This document shows positions 7,721 through 16,031 of a stretch of DNA of 64,000 nt, in pieces. Below the pieces are notes generated by a model, which saw only the letters and a list, made by a program, of their open reading frames with translations, made no database searches and had not been told where the DNA came from. Each line of letters opens with the position of its first letter. Within the stretch, counting starts at the first letter, position 1. A program made the position numbers and the translations under genes. Origin of the DNA: Roseicella aerolata (lineage in GTDB: Bacteria > Pseudomonadota > Alphaproteobacteria > Acetobacterales > Acetobacteraceae); assembly GCF_020523605.1 (NCBI RefSeq), contig NZ_JAJAQI010000022.1:1-64000 (forward strand), read 5' to 3'.

Positions 7721-8974
7721 GTGCCTCGCCCCATCCCGCGCGACGCGAGCCTCGACGCCACGCTCGCCCTGCTCCGCGACCCCTACGGCTTCGTCCGGGA
7801 GCGGTGCCGGCGCCACGGGTCCGACCTCTTCGAGACCCGGCTCCTGCTCCACCGCACCGTCTGCATGACCGGGCCGGAGGCGGTCCGGCTCTTCTACGAC
7901 CAGGACCGCTTCGCCCGGCGCGGCGTGATGCCCGAGCGGATCCGCAGCACATTGCTCGGCCGGGGCGGGGTGCAAGGGCTGGACGACGCGGCGCACCGGC
8001 ACCGCAAGCGCATGTTCATGGCGCTGATGACCCCCGAGCGGATCGCCGCGCTGGGGGCGCTGACCGCCGAGATCCTGCGCGCCCGCGCCTCGGAATGGGC
8101 GTCGCAGGGACATGTGGTGCTCTACGACGCGCTGCCGGAGGTCCTGACCCGGGCCGTGTGCGCCTGGTCCGGCGTCCCCCTCGCGGAGGGGGAGGCGGGC
8201 CGGCGCTCGCGGGAACTGACGGCGATGTTCGACGGCGCGGGGGCGATCGGGCCGCGGCATTGGCGGTCGCGGCTGGCCCGCCGGAGCGGCGAGCGTTGGA
8301 TCGCCGGGCTCGTCGAGCGGGTCCGCGCCGGCCGGCTCGAGCCGCCCGAGGGGAGCGCGCTGCGCGTCGTCGCCCTGCACCAGAACCTGGAGGGGCAGCC
8401 GCTGCACCCACGCGTCGCCGCGGTGGAGGTGCTCAACGTGCTGCGGCCGACCGTGGCGGTCGCGGTGTTCATCACCCTCGCCGCCCACGCGCTTCACCTG
8501 CATTCGGAGTGCCGGCGGAGGCTCCAGGCCGGCGAGGCGGGCTACGCCGACCTCTTCGTGCAGGAGGTGCGCCGGTTCTACCCGTTCTTCCCGGCCGTCA
8601 TGGCGCGCACGCGGCGCGGGTTCGAGTGGCAGGGTTACCGGTTCCCCAAAGGCGTTCGGGTGATGCTCGACCTTTACGGCACCGACCACGACCCCCGGAG
8701 CTGGGACGCGCCGGACGAGTTCCGCCCTGAGCGGTTCCGGACGTGGGACGGGAGCCCCTTCGACTTCATCCCGCAGGGCGGCGGAGACCACCACCAGGGC
8801 CACCGCTGCCCGGGCGAGTGGATCACAATCGAGCTCATGAAGGTGGCGGTGGACTTTCTGGCGCGGCGCATCGCCTACGACGTGCCGGACCAGGACCTGC
8901 GGATCGAGCTGTCGAGGCTCCCGGCCCTGCCGCGGAGCCGGTTCGTGATCAGCAACGTGCGATCGAGTTCTTGA
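7721..8974 (+). CDS. CYP152 family fatty-acid peroxygenase (cytochrome P450)
   Basis: The 417-residue protein aligns by eye along its whole length with Bacillus P450BSbeta. CYP152 enzymes hydroxylate fatty acids at the alpha or beta carbon using hydrogen peroxide, without redox partners. The heme ligand is C363 in GHRCPGEW. The carboxylate-binding pair is kept in NVLRPTVAV (Arg-Pro). The residue that is His in the decarboxylase OleT is Gln here (GVQGLD, about residue 85), which favours hydroxylation over decarboxylation. GTG 7721 gives the normal N-terminus (PIPRDASLDATLALL). It may consume peroxide formed in metal stress (inference). Confidence 0.93.
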   Translation: MPRPIPRDASLDATLALLRDPYGFVRERCRRHGSDLFETRLLLHRTVCMTGPEAVRLFYDQDRFARRGVMPERIRSTLLGRGGVQGLDDAAHRHRKRMFMALMTPERIAALGALTAEILRARASEWASQGHVVLYDALPEVLTRAVCAWSGVPLAEGEAGRRSRELTAMFDGAGAIGPRHWRSRLARRSGERWIAGLVERVRAGRLEPPEGSALRVVALHQNLEGQPLHPRVAAVEVLNVLRPTVAVAVFITLAAHALHLHSECRRRLQAGEAGYADLFVQEVRRFYPFFPAVMARTRRGFEWQGYRFPKGVRVMLDLYGTDHDPRSWDAPDEFRPERFRTWDGSPFDFIPQGGGDHHQGHRCPGEWITIELMKVAVDFLARRIAYDVPDQDLRIELSRLPALPRSRFVISNVRSSS

Positions 8975-9010
8975 CCGCCGTGAAGATGGTTGGTGCGGGC
9001 TGCGCTCCGG

Positions 9011-9529
9011 TCACGACCCCTCCCGACGCCCTCGGTAGAGCGAGATCGAGCCGGTGGGCGTCGGGACGATGGCCGTCTCGGCCACGTCGCGAAAGCTGGC
9101 GCCGCGCATCAGGTCGGGCAGGATCCCGCGCGCGTTGGGCTCGGTGTCAGCGCGCCCGTCGAGGAGCTGGACGTGCCAGAACAGCCAGCGCATGAGGCGC
9201 GTCCGCTGCAGCCCGTAGTCGGCGATGTGGATCTCGCCGCCCGGCGCCAGCGCGGCGTGCATCGCCGCGAGGCCGGCCGCCTTCCCGGCGAGAGGCACCT
9301 GGTGGAAAACCAGGCTGGAGACCACCTTGGCCGCGCGGCGGCCCGCGAGCAGCGCGGCGGCGTCCTCGGCGAAGCCCTGCAGGAGCTCGACCGCGAGGCC
9401 AGCCGCCGCGGCCTTCACCGCCGCGCGCCGGAGCACCTCCGGGTCGGGGTCGATCCCGACGAGGACGGCCCCGGGCGCCGCGCGGCCGAGCAGCACGAGC
9501 AGCGAGCCCGTGCCGCAGCCGACGTCCAC
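9011..9529 (-). CDS. class I SAM-dependent methyltransferase, start lost or frameshifted
   Basis: The SAM-binding motif I is VDVGCGTGSLLVLL, followed by the acidic GIDPDP of motif II and a PGGEIHIADYG motif. GTG 9529 lies directly at motif I, which is too late for a real start. The same frame stays open to about 9718 and codes a family-like N-terminus (SFTPAAGVRWLTPLYDAGIA), but it holds no ATG, GTG or TTG. A start exists one frame over (9728). A single indel near 9680, or an unusual start, would restore a full protein of about 230 residues. Target unknown. It converges on the P450 gene. Confidence 0.7.
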   Translation of the reverse strand: MDVGCGTGSLLVLLGRAAPGAVLVGIDPDPEVLRRAAVKAAAAGLAVELLQGFAEDAAALLAGRRAAKVVSSLVFHQVPLAGKAAGLAAMHAALAPGGEIHIADYGLQRTRLMRWLFWHVQLLDGRADTEPNARGILPDLMRGASFRDVAETAIVPTPTGSISLYRGRREGS

Positions 9530-9729
9530 AATGAGCTGGCCCGCAGCCGGTCGGATCTGCTCGACGAGGAGGCCCCGCCAGCGACGCTCCCGGGTGCCGA
9601 AGGCGATCCCGGCGTCGTAGAGCGGCGTGAGCCACCGGACGCCCGCGGCGGGGGTGAAGCTGCCCGGCCGCTGATCTACAGAGGGGGACGTGGCCGCTCT
9701 CCTCGGCTGTCGTCCACCGAGCTAGCATC

Positions 9730-10144
9730 CGGCGGGGACCGCCGGCCAGGCTGGCCGCGCTGCACGTGCACGGGCCGGGGATCGCCGCCTGCGCCGGTCA
9801 TCCCACGCGCCTATGCGCCCGCGGGCGGGTCAGCCGCCCGGGACGCTGCCGGTCGAGAACATCGAACGTGGCCGCGGCCGGGTTCCGCCTCGGGAAGTCC
9901 GATGACCCTTCGACCGGTTCCGGTCGATCACTCTGGCACCACTGGACACCCTCATGGGGGGTCGTCACGGGAAGATAGCGGAATGCCGCATCGTCGAGGT
10001 GTTGGCCGTCGCCGAGTTGTAGTGGCGTGGTAGAACGCTGACGGAAGTCAAGACGTCTGAGCCGTAGCTCGCCACTTCCATCAACGCCTCCTGGCTCAAC
10101 TTTGCCCGCTGCCAATCTCCCGCTCGCTGAATGCCCAAGGACAC
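9730..10144. other. gene-poor stretch, no supported gene
   Basis: Open frames exist (for example 9798-10148 on the minus strand) but show no recognisable domain, and codon bias is less even than in neighbours. A sequence at about 9957 (GGGGGGTCGTCACGGGAAG) faintly resembles Tn3-type terminal repeats, with no partner found. AT content is slightly higher than around it, which fits an insertion scar or regulatory DNA. Confidence 0.4.
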
Positions 10145-11206
10145 TCACGAGCCGAGCATCATGCTCTCCGGATGCTCATGCCCCCAGCCGTTCATAACGT
10201 CCGCCATCTGATGAGGCTCGATGGAGACCAGGCGCGGTTCGGCATCGTCATTGAACTGGCCCATACCTGAGCTGAACTCGTTCCTGTTACCGCCGGGATC
10301 GAGGATGTACGCATAGTTGTTCGTCCCGAAGCCGGTCGACCGTCCGAGACCCACGTTGTGGCGCCCCGGTCCGAACTCCCACCTCAGGCGGTGATCCATG
10401 AGCCGGTCGGACAGGCGGAAGTAGTGGTTGCCATCCTCGACCGAGAAGGCGACGTGATGCAGTCGATCCGTCGGTCTGAAAGCGCGCGTGTAGGCAATGT
10501 CATGGTCATAGGCGGATGACCGCAGCCAAACCGCCGCGACCCTGCCCCCCACGGCGACGCTGAACGAGAACTTGAAGCCGATCAAGGCCAGGAAGCTCTG
10601 CATCACCCGCGGATCGACCTCACCGGTTATGTTGATGTGGTCCATCCCGCAAGGCGCGTGCGAGCCCTTTGAGGCGAAGCTGGTGACTCCGGCCCTGCGA
10701 CCGGCGTCGCCGACCGCAAGGCGCATCGAGTGCCCGGACGGGGTCGTGAAGGCCAAGGCCGGGCCTTCACCCGGTCGGCTTCCTCCGCCCGTTCTCCCGT
10801 GGGCGACGTTCTCGCTCGACAAGATGGCCGCCACGCGATCGAGATCGTCTTTGTCGTCGACCCCGAAGGTGAAGTCCCGAATCCCAGAGCCACCCCGGAC
10901 CAGGGTAAGCTCACCGACCTCTCCCTGACATGAGAGGTGTACGTGATCGTCGGTTCTCTCGAGAACCTTCATGCTCAGGACATCGACATACCAAGCCAAT
11001 GCCTTGCCGAGGTCTGGCGTGAATATCGCTGCGTGGTCCAGCCTGTTGATGGCCATGACTTCTCTCCTGGGCAGGTCGTTGGTTCTGCGGCTGCGTGCCG
11101 TTGATTGCGGCTGGGCGAGGGCTTGGCCTTGCGCAGCCGCAAGCAGAGCGCCTGCTGCGATGCCGCCGAGGACCGAGCGCCGAGAGGGGTTCTCTGGATC
11201 TGACAT
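10145..11206 (-). CDS. VOC-family extradiol dioxygenase with a Tat-type leader
   Basis: Two vicinal-oxygen-chelate modules (about 57-170 and 185-330) make up a type I ring-cleavage dioxygenase fold. The expected metal ligands are present: His in CGMDHINITG, His in RLHHVAFSVED and Glu in DPGGNRNEFSSG. Such enzymes cleave catechol-like rings in the cytoplasm. Oddly, the first 35 residues form a twin-arginine leader (SRRSVLGGIAAGALLAAA), with ATG 11206 behind AAGGAGG. A second start at 11055 (MAINRLDHAAIF) has its own AGGAGAG site and gives the normal cytoplasmic form. Either an exported fusion or two products is possible. Substrate unknown. Divergent from the LysR gene. Confidence 0.85.
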   Translation of the reverse strand: MSDPENPSRRSVLGGIAAGALLAAAQGQALAQPQSTARSRRTNDLPRREVMAINRLDHAAIFTPDLGKALAWYVDVLSMKVLERTDDHVHLSCQGEVGELTLVRGGSGIRDFTFGVDDKDDLDRVAAILSSENVAHGRTGGGSRPGEGPALAFTTPSGHSMRLAVGDAGRRAGVTSFASKGSHAPCGMDHINITGEVDPRVMQSFLALIGFKFSFSVAVGGRVAAVWLRSSAYDHDIAYTRAFRPTDRLHHVAFSVEDGNHYFRLSDRLMDHRLRWEFGPGRHNVGLGRSTGFGTNNYAYILDPGGNRNEFSSGMGQFNDDAEPRLVSIEPHQMADVMNGWGHEHPESMMLGS

Positions 11207-11306
11207 GGCGGCGGCCTCCTTCCGCGTGAGCCGCCGGATCATGAGACCGATCGGGCGGCGTCGATTGCGTGCAGCCTATCTAGTCGGTGCATGCCCCTTG
11301 CGGGAT

Positions 11307-11332
11307 CGATGAAAATGCGATTGTCTTCATCG
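11307..11332. promoter_or_regulatory. inverted repeat, likely LysR-type operator
   Basis: CGATGAA and TTCATCG are perfect inverted 7-mers separated by 12 bases, ending 16 bases before the lysR-family start and lying in the divergent intergenic region with the dioxygenase gene. Position and T-N11-A-like layout fit a LysR autoregulatory site. Confidence 0.6.
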
Positions 11333-11348
11333 GCACGGGTGATGGATT

Positions 11349-12245
11349 TTGATCGGCAGCCTCACGCTCGACCAACTCCGCGTCCTGGTGGCGATCGCCG
11401 ATGCAGGCAGCTTCTCTGCGGCCGGCCGGATGCTCCGCCGCGCCCAGTCGGCAATCAGCCAGGCCGTGGCGACTCTCGAGGCGACACAGGGCGTGCTGCT
11501 GTTCGACCGGAGCGGTCACCGGCCGGCCCTGACCGAGACCGGGCGCGTGCTCGTGCAGCAGGCGCGGCTGGTGCTGGGCAGCGCCGCCCGGTTCGAGGCG
11601 GTGGCGGCGGGCACGCGCGCCGGCCTGGAGCCGGAGCTCGCGGTCGCGATCGATCCCCTGGTGCCAACCGCGCCGCTGATCGAGAGCCTGCGCGCTTTGA
11701 GCGAGACCTTCCCCCACCTTCCGGTCAGCTTCTCGACCGAGGGGCTCGGGGGATCGCTCCGGCGCCTGCGGAGCGGCTCGGCCGCGTTGGCGATCTGCCT
11801 CCTGCTTCCCGCCGTGCCCGAGGACGTCGCCGCCTATCCGTTGCTCCGCATCGGCATGCAGGCGGTCGCCGCGCCCGGGCATCCGCTCGCCTCGCTCGGG
11901 CGCCCGGCGACCCGGAGCGACCTGGAGCTCCACGTCCAGCTCGTGCTGTCGGATCCGGTGGATCCGCACAGCGGCAACTACGGCCTTTCGAGCGGGCGGC
12001 TGTGGCGTTTCGTCGACCTTGGACGGCGGATGGACTTCCTCCTGGCCGGCTTCGGCTGGTGCCGCATGCCCGAGCACCTCGTCACCGGTCCGATCGCGGC
12101 GGGACAGCTGACGGCGATCCGCATCGAGGAGGACCCGACGCCGCGCGAGGGGCTAACGATCCATGCGGCCCACGAGCGTGATCGCGCGCTCGGGCCCGCC
12201 GGGCGCTGGCTGCTCGACGAGCTGAGGCGCCGTCTGTGCCCATGA
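11349..12245 (+). CDS. LysR-family transcriptional regulator
   Basis: The N-terminal winged helix-turn-helix (LTLDQLRVLVAIADAGSFSA, then RMLRRAQSAISQAVATLE, about residues 5-45) is followed by a periplasmic-binding-like effector domain to residue 298. It probably controls the divergently transcribed dioxygenase gene through the palindrome at 11307-11332. The TTG start at 11349 is the only one that keeps the standard N-terminus. The inducer is unknown. Confidence 0.88.
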   Translation: MIGSLTLDQLRVLVAIADAGSFSAAGRMLRRAQSAISQAVATLEATQGVLLFDRSGHRPALTETGRVLVQQARLVLGSAARFEAVAAGTRAGLEPELAVAIDPLVPTAPLIESLRALSETFPHLPVSFSTEGLGGSLRRLRSGSAALAICLLLPAVPEDVAAYPLLRIGMQAVAAPGHPLASLGRPATRSDLELHVQLVLSDPVDPHSGNYGLSSGRLWRFVDLGRRMDFLLAGFGWCRMPEHLVTGPIAAGQLTAIRIEEDPTPREGLTIHAAHERDRALGPAGRWLLDELRRRLCP

Positions 12246-12401
12246 GGGCGAGACGGCTCGGGGAGCGTCACAGCACTCCTCGCGTCCGGCCTACCGCGTG
12301 CCGCGCCATGCTCGGCCGTGGCGTCCGCGCCGGCGCCAGTCCTGCGCTGCAGCCGCCTCCGACGCGCGCGGCCCGGTGCCCGCCAGCACGCTCCCGCGTT
12401 G

Positions 12402-12677
12402 GTGCGCATCGCCAGCGTCAGATTGTCAGTGCCTGTGCGGCGCGGCGGCGCCCTCTTACTGCCCGCCGCCGTGGCGCTTGCCGCGGTGCCCGGCCAGGGG
12501 CGTGCCCAGACCGCGCCGGCAGCCTCCCCGCTCCGCGTGATGCGCAGTCCCGGCTGCGGCTGCTTCAAGGGCTGGGCGGACCACCTGCGGGCGGCCAGCT
12601 TTGCGGTGGCGGTTGAGGACACGCTGGACCCCGACGCGGCGCGGCGCGCCGCCGGCGTCCTCGAGAACCTGGCGGGG
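12402..12677 (+). pseudogene. DUF411 metal-binding protein, N-terminal fragment
   Basis: From GTG 12402 the frame gives a signal peptide (LLLPAAVALAAVPGQGRAQ) and the DUF411 Cys motif RSPGCGCFKGWADHLRAA. After about residue 90 (GVLENLAGSG) similarity ends and the frame runs into the antisense of an intact DUF411 gene. The two copies meet tail to tail at about 12677, so the 3' half was lost by recombination. No ribosome site stands out. Confidence 0.72.
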
Positions 12678-13136
12678 TCAGGCCGGTATGGCTCCGGTAA
12701 ATCGCATGAACGGTCGATGCGGCCCCTCGCCGAAGGCGATCACGTCGTAGGTGTCGGCGGCTTGGCCCGGCACCTCCATGCCCGGCGAGCCGACCGGCAT
12801 CTCCGGCACCGCCAAGCCCCGCACGCCGGCGGGGCGTTCGGCCAGCAGGCGCCGGATCGCGGCGGCTGGCACATGGCCTTCAAGCGCGAAGCCCTCGACC
12901 TCCCCGGCATGGCAGGAGAGCAGGTCGGCCGGCGTGCCGAGCCGCCGGCGCACCGGGGCGACCGACCGCACGACCTGGTCATCCACGGCGAAACCCTCCG
13001 CGCGCAGGTGCGCCACCCAGCCGGAGCAGCACCCGCAGTTCGGGTCGCGCCAGACGGCGACGCGCGTCGCGCGCTGTGCGATCGCCGGGACGGGCAAGGC
13101 CGCGAGCGCGGCGAGCAGGATGCGACGTGGCGTCAT
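12678..13136 (-). CDS. DUF411 periplasmic metal-binding protein
   Basis: A 152-residue exported protein with a signal peptide (ILLAALAALPVPAIAQ), the Cys motif DPNCGCCSGWVAHL near residues 31-44 and the conserved C-terminal VPEMPVGSPGMEVPG. DUF411 proteins accompany copper and other metal resistance genes, and the cysteines suggest metal binding. ATG 13136 is preceded by GGAGG; an ATG 12 bases upstream is also possible. It follows the broken Spy-like gene on the same strand. A paralog is at 58831-59316. Confidence 0.85.
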   Translation of the reverse strand: MTPRRILLAALAALPVPAIAQRATRVAVWRDPNCGCCSGWVAHLRAEGFAVDDQVVRSVAPVRRRLGTPADLLSCHAGEVEGFALEGHVPAAAIRRLLAERPAGVRGLAVPEMPVGSPGMEVPGQAADTYDVIAFGEGPHRPFMRFTGAIPA

Positions 13137-13148
13137 GACGTCCTCCAT

Positions 13149-13629
13149 TCAGCCAGCGCGCTGGTAACCGCGCAACTGGTCGTAGCGCGCCACCTGCTCC
13201 TCCGCGAGGAGTGATCGGGTCGCGACGTGGGGGACGAGGTCGACCGCCCGCACCGAAGCCGCGGCCGCCCCGACCCGCGCCGTCGCCTGCGTGATCGTCT
13301 CTGGCGTCGCGCGGCGTTCCGCGAAGAGCCGGTCGAGGGCGCGCTCGGCTTCGATCAGCCGCTTCCCGGCGGCGACCACATCGTGGCGCGTAATGCTCCG
13401 GCGCATGCATCGGGCCGGGATAGCTGTTCAGCTCGGCCGCGAGCGTAAGGCCCCTGCCGCGTCCAGCACGGAGGTAGGCGACCTCCTGCGTGGAGAGCGC
13501 CTTGATCTCGCGAGCTTCGAAGCCCTCATAGCTATCGGCGGGGTCAGTGGGCCGATGGCTGTCGCAATGCTGGGCGAGGGCAGGCGTCGCGGCGCACACC
13601 ATGACGATCGCGAACGGCGGCAGGCGCAT
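13149..13629 (-). pseudogene. Spy/CpxP-like periplasmic metal-stress protein, frameshifted with deletion
   Basis: The first frame starts at 13629 with a signal peptide (PPFAIVMVCAATPALAQ) and reads IKALSTQEVAYLRAGRGRGL and LAAELNSYPGPMH, as in a family of Spy-like proteins found with copper genes. Near 13410 the frame changes and about 30 residues are missing. The remainder, GKRLIEAERALDRLFAERRA to YDQLRGYQRAG, continues in another frame to 13149. The protein would normally be a helical periplasmic chaperone or metal sensor. It precedes the DUF411 gene. Confidence 0.7.
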
Positions 13630-13663
13630 ACTGAGGCCTTTCTGGGTGGCATGTGCTGCGAGC

Positions 13664-13691
13664 CTTCACCTTCCCATGGGAAGAAGTGAAG
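13664..13691 (-). promoter_or_regulatory. CueR-like dyad upstream of the Spy-like gene
   Basis: On the minus strand the segment reads TTCACT, then TCTTCCCATGGGAAGGTGA (19 bases), then AGGCTC. The centre is a perfect TTCCCATGGGAA dyad, matching the layout of MerR-family copper promoters. It sits about 35 bases before the Spy-like start and just after the mntH stop. The extended arms also make a bulged hairpin that might terminate mntH transcription. Confidence 0.55.
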
Positions 13692-13702
13692 CAGCCCTTT
13701 CG

Positions 13703-15043
13703 TCAGCCTCCGAACGCCGCGTCGCTCAGCAACTTGATGTTGAGCCCGACGATCACCGCGGCGATCAGCCAACCCAGCGCGAGCTGCCATGTCGGCGCCG
13801 CCAGCGCGCCGAAGCGCTTCTTGTCGGAGGCGAACATCATCAACGGGATGACTGCGAAGGGCAGCTGCACCGACAGGATCACCTGGCTGAGGATCAGCAG
13901 CTGCGCCGTGCCCGAAGCGCCATAAATCCAGGTGACGATGACGGCCGGGATGATCGCGATCAGCCGCGTCACCAGCCGCCGCAACACGGGCGGCAGGCGG
14001 AAGCGCAGGAACCCCTCCATCACCACCTGTCCGGCCAGCGTCGCCGTCACCGTCGCGTTCAGCCCGCAGAGCAGGAGCGCGATCGCGAAGAGCTTGGCGG
14101 CTAGGACGCTGCCAAGCAGCGGTGCCATCAGCTTGTAGGCATCGCCGATCTCAGCGATCTCCGTCTCGCCGACGGTGTGGAAGGTCGCCGCAGCGGTGAT
14201 CAGGATGGCCGAGTTGATGAAGAGCGCGAGCGTCAGCGCGATGGTGCTGTCGAGGGTGGCGAAGCGTATCGCCTCCCGCTTGCCCGGCTCGTCCTGTTTC
14301 CAGGCGCGCGACTGCACGACGGCGGTGTGCAGGTACAGGTTGTGCGGCATCACCGTCGCGCCGATGATGCCCATGGCGATGTAGAGCTGCGTCTCGTTCG
14401 TCACGATGGAGACGGCCGGGATATAGCCGCGCAGCACCGCTCCCCATTCCGGGTCGGCAAGCGCGATCTGGACCACGAAGGCGCCGAAGATCAGCACGAT
14501 GAAGCCGAAGATCAGCGCCTCCAGCCAGCGCACGCCCTTGTTCTGCAGCCAGAGGATGAGGAAGGCGTCGAAGGCCGTCAGGATCACACCGTAGAGCAGC
14601 GGGATGCCGAACAGCAGCTCCAGCGCGATGGCGGTGCCGATCAGCTCCGCCAGGTCCGTCGCGCAGATCGCGACCTCGGCGAAGAACCAGAGCGGGTAGG
14701 CCACCGGCCTCGGGAAGCGGTCGCGGCAGAGCTGGGCGAGGTCGCGGCCCGTCACGATGCCGATCCGGGCGCAGAGCGCCTGGAGCAGGATCGCCATCAG
14801 CGAGGAGGTCAGCGCGACCGCGAGCAGCGTGTAGCCGAAGGCCGAGCCGCCGGCGAGCGAGGTTGCCCAGTTGCCGGGGTCCATGTAGCCGACGGCGACG
14901 AGGTAGCCCGGCCCCATGAAGGCGAAGAGCTTGCGGAGGAAGCCGCCAGCATTCGGCACGCGGACGCTTCGATAGACCTCCGGCAAGCTGGGTGGACCGG
15001 CAGCAGCCGGTGCGGCGACTGCCGTCTCCGAAGGCGGGGTCAT
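13703..15043 (-). CDS. mntH: NRAMP-family Mn2+ (divalent metal) transporter MntH
   Basis: A 446-residue NRAMP transporter that imports Mn2+ (also Fe2+) with protons across the inner membrane. The helix 1 metal site is [10 protein letters not shown] (about residues 52-61) and the helix 6 site is [12 protein letters not shown] (about 228-239). Eleven helices are apparent. The ATG at 15043 follows GGAGGTG. It is divergent from mntR, and the palindrome at 15060-15073 lies between its start and the promoter region. Confidence 0.96.
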   Translation of the reverse strand: MTPPSETAVAAPAAAGPPSLPEVYRSVRVPNAGGFLRKLFAFMGPGYLVAVGYMDPGNWATSLAGGSAFGYTLLAVALTSSLMAILLQALCARIGIVTGRDLAQLCRDRFPRPVAYPLWFFAEVAICATDLAELIGTAIALELLFGIPLLYGVILTAFDAFLILWLQNKGVRWLEALIFGFIVLIFGAFVVQIALADPEWGAVLRGYIPAVSIVTNETQLYIAMGIIGATVMPHNLYLHTAVVQSRAWKQDEPGKREAIRFATLDSTIALTLALFINSAILITAAATFHTVGETEIAEIGDAYKLMAPLLGSVLAAKLFAIALLLCGLNATVTATLAGQVVMEGFLRFRLPPVLRRLVTRLIAIIPAVIVTWIYGASGTAQLLILSQVILSVQLPFAVIPLMMFASDKKRFGALAAPTWQLALGWLIAAVIVGLNIKLLSDAAFGG

Positions 15044-15059
15044 GCGACACCTCCAAAAT

Positions 15060-15073
15060 TTAGCCTAGGCTAA
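15060..15073. promoter_or_regulatory. MntR operator palindrome
   Basis: TTAGCCTAGGCTAA is a perfect 14-base palindrome in the 83-bp gap between divergent mntH and mntR. This is the expected place and type of site for the manganese-dependent repressor MntR. Confidence 0.8.
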
Positions 15074-15126
15074 GTATTGTCTATGCCACTATCAAGCCTT
15101 CGCTGCCGGAACCCCATATCCCCCTC

Positions 15127-15582
15127 ATGCGACGCGCCCTCGCTGAACGCCCCTTGCCCTCCGCCGACGACCACGCCGCCCGCTTCGCGCGCCAGCGCGA
15201 AGCCGACCGTACGGCCACCGCGGAGGATTACGTGGAACTGATCGCTGACCTCCTGCGGGAGGAAGGCGAGGCCCGTGCCGTGGACCTCGCGCGCCGCATG
15301 GGCGTGTCCCAGGCCACCGTCACCGCGACGATCGGCCGCCTTCAGCGCGACGGGCTGGTGGAGACGAAGCCCTACCGCGGCCTGTTCCTGACGGAAGAGG
15401 GCGGGCGCCTAGCCGCGGCGGCGAAGGCCCGGCACGACCTGGTAGTGCGCTTCCTGCTCGCGCTCGGCCTCGACCACGAGACGGCCGAGGCGGACGCCGA
15501 GGGGGTTGAGCATCACGTCAGCGAGAAGGCGCTGAAGGCCTTCGCGCGCTTCCTCGCCGATCGGGAGACGCCGGGTAGATGA
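15127..15582 (+). CDS. mntR: manganese-responsive repressor MntR (DtxR family)
   Basis: A 151-residue DtxR-type regulator with an N-terminal winged helix (VDLARRMGVSQATVTATIGR, about residues 57-76) and a metal-binding dimerisation helix region containing HDLVVRFLLALGLDHE and DAEGVEHHVSEKAL. It lacks an SH3-like third domain, as usual for MntR. It should repress the divergent mntH when Mn2+ is ample. Its stop overlaps the next start (ATGA). Confidence 0.92.
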   Translation: MRRALAERPLPSADDHAARFARQREADRTATAEDYVELIADLLREEGEARAVDLARRMGVSQATVTATIGRLQRDGLVETKPYRGLFLTEEGGRLAAAAKARHDLVVRFLLALGLDHETAEADAEGVEHHVSEKALKAFARFLADRETPGR

Positions 15583-16031
15583 GCGACGCCTTCAGCATCG
15601 GCGACCTCTCCCGCGCCACAGGCGTGAAGGCGACGACGATCCGCTTCTACGAGGCCGCGGGCCTGCTGCCGCTGCCGGGCCGCACCGAGGGCGGCCATCG
15701 GGTCTATGCGCGCGCGCATCTCGACCGCCTCGGCTTCATCCGCCACGCCCGCGAGCTCGGCTTCGCGATGGAGGACATCCGCGAGCTGCTGCGCCTGGCC
15801 GACGCCGCGCCGGGCGCGCCCTGCGAAGGCGCCGATGCCATCGCCCGCCGCCACCTCGCCGGCGTGCGCGAGCGGCTGGCGCGGCTGCGCTCGCTGGAGG
15901 CGGAGCTGGAGCGCATGGCGGCCTGCCACAACGGCCGCGTCGCGGGGTGCCGCGTCATTGAGGTGCTGGCCGATGCGGAGCACGGGCACTGCGCCGATCC
16001 GACCCATGGGGGAGCCAGCGAAAGGAGCTGA
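15579..16031 (+). CDS. MerR-family metal-responsive regulator
   Basis: A 150-residue MerR protein with the DNA-binding helix-turn-helix FSIGDLSRATGVKATTIRFY, a long dimerisation helix, and cysteines at about 87 (GAPCEGAD), 112 (AACHNG) and 119 (AGCRVIE). A His/Cys-rich tail (EHGHCADPTHGG) follows. The pattern fits heavy-metal sensors of the ZntR/CadR/PbrR kind rather than CueR. It is translationally coupled to mntR by ATGA. Its target promoter is not obvious. Confidence 0.83.
   Translation: MSDAFSIGDLSRATGVKATTIRFYEAAGLLPLPGRTEGGHRVYARAHLDRLGFIRHARELGFAMEDIRELLRLADAAPGAPCEGADAIARRHLAGVRERLARLRSLEAELERMAACHNGRVAGCRVIEVLADAEHGHCADPTHGGASERS

Noticed and set aside
9950-9990. Possible Tn3-type terminal repeat (GGGGGGTCGTCACGGGAAG)
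   Set aside because: No second inverted copy, no target duplication and no transposase remnant were found in the window.
9798-10148. 116-codon minus-strand frame in the gene-poor stretch
   Set aside because: No ribosome site, no domain and composition unlike neighbouring genes.
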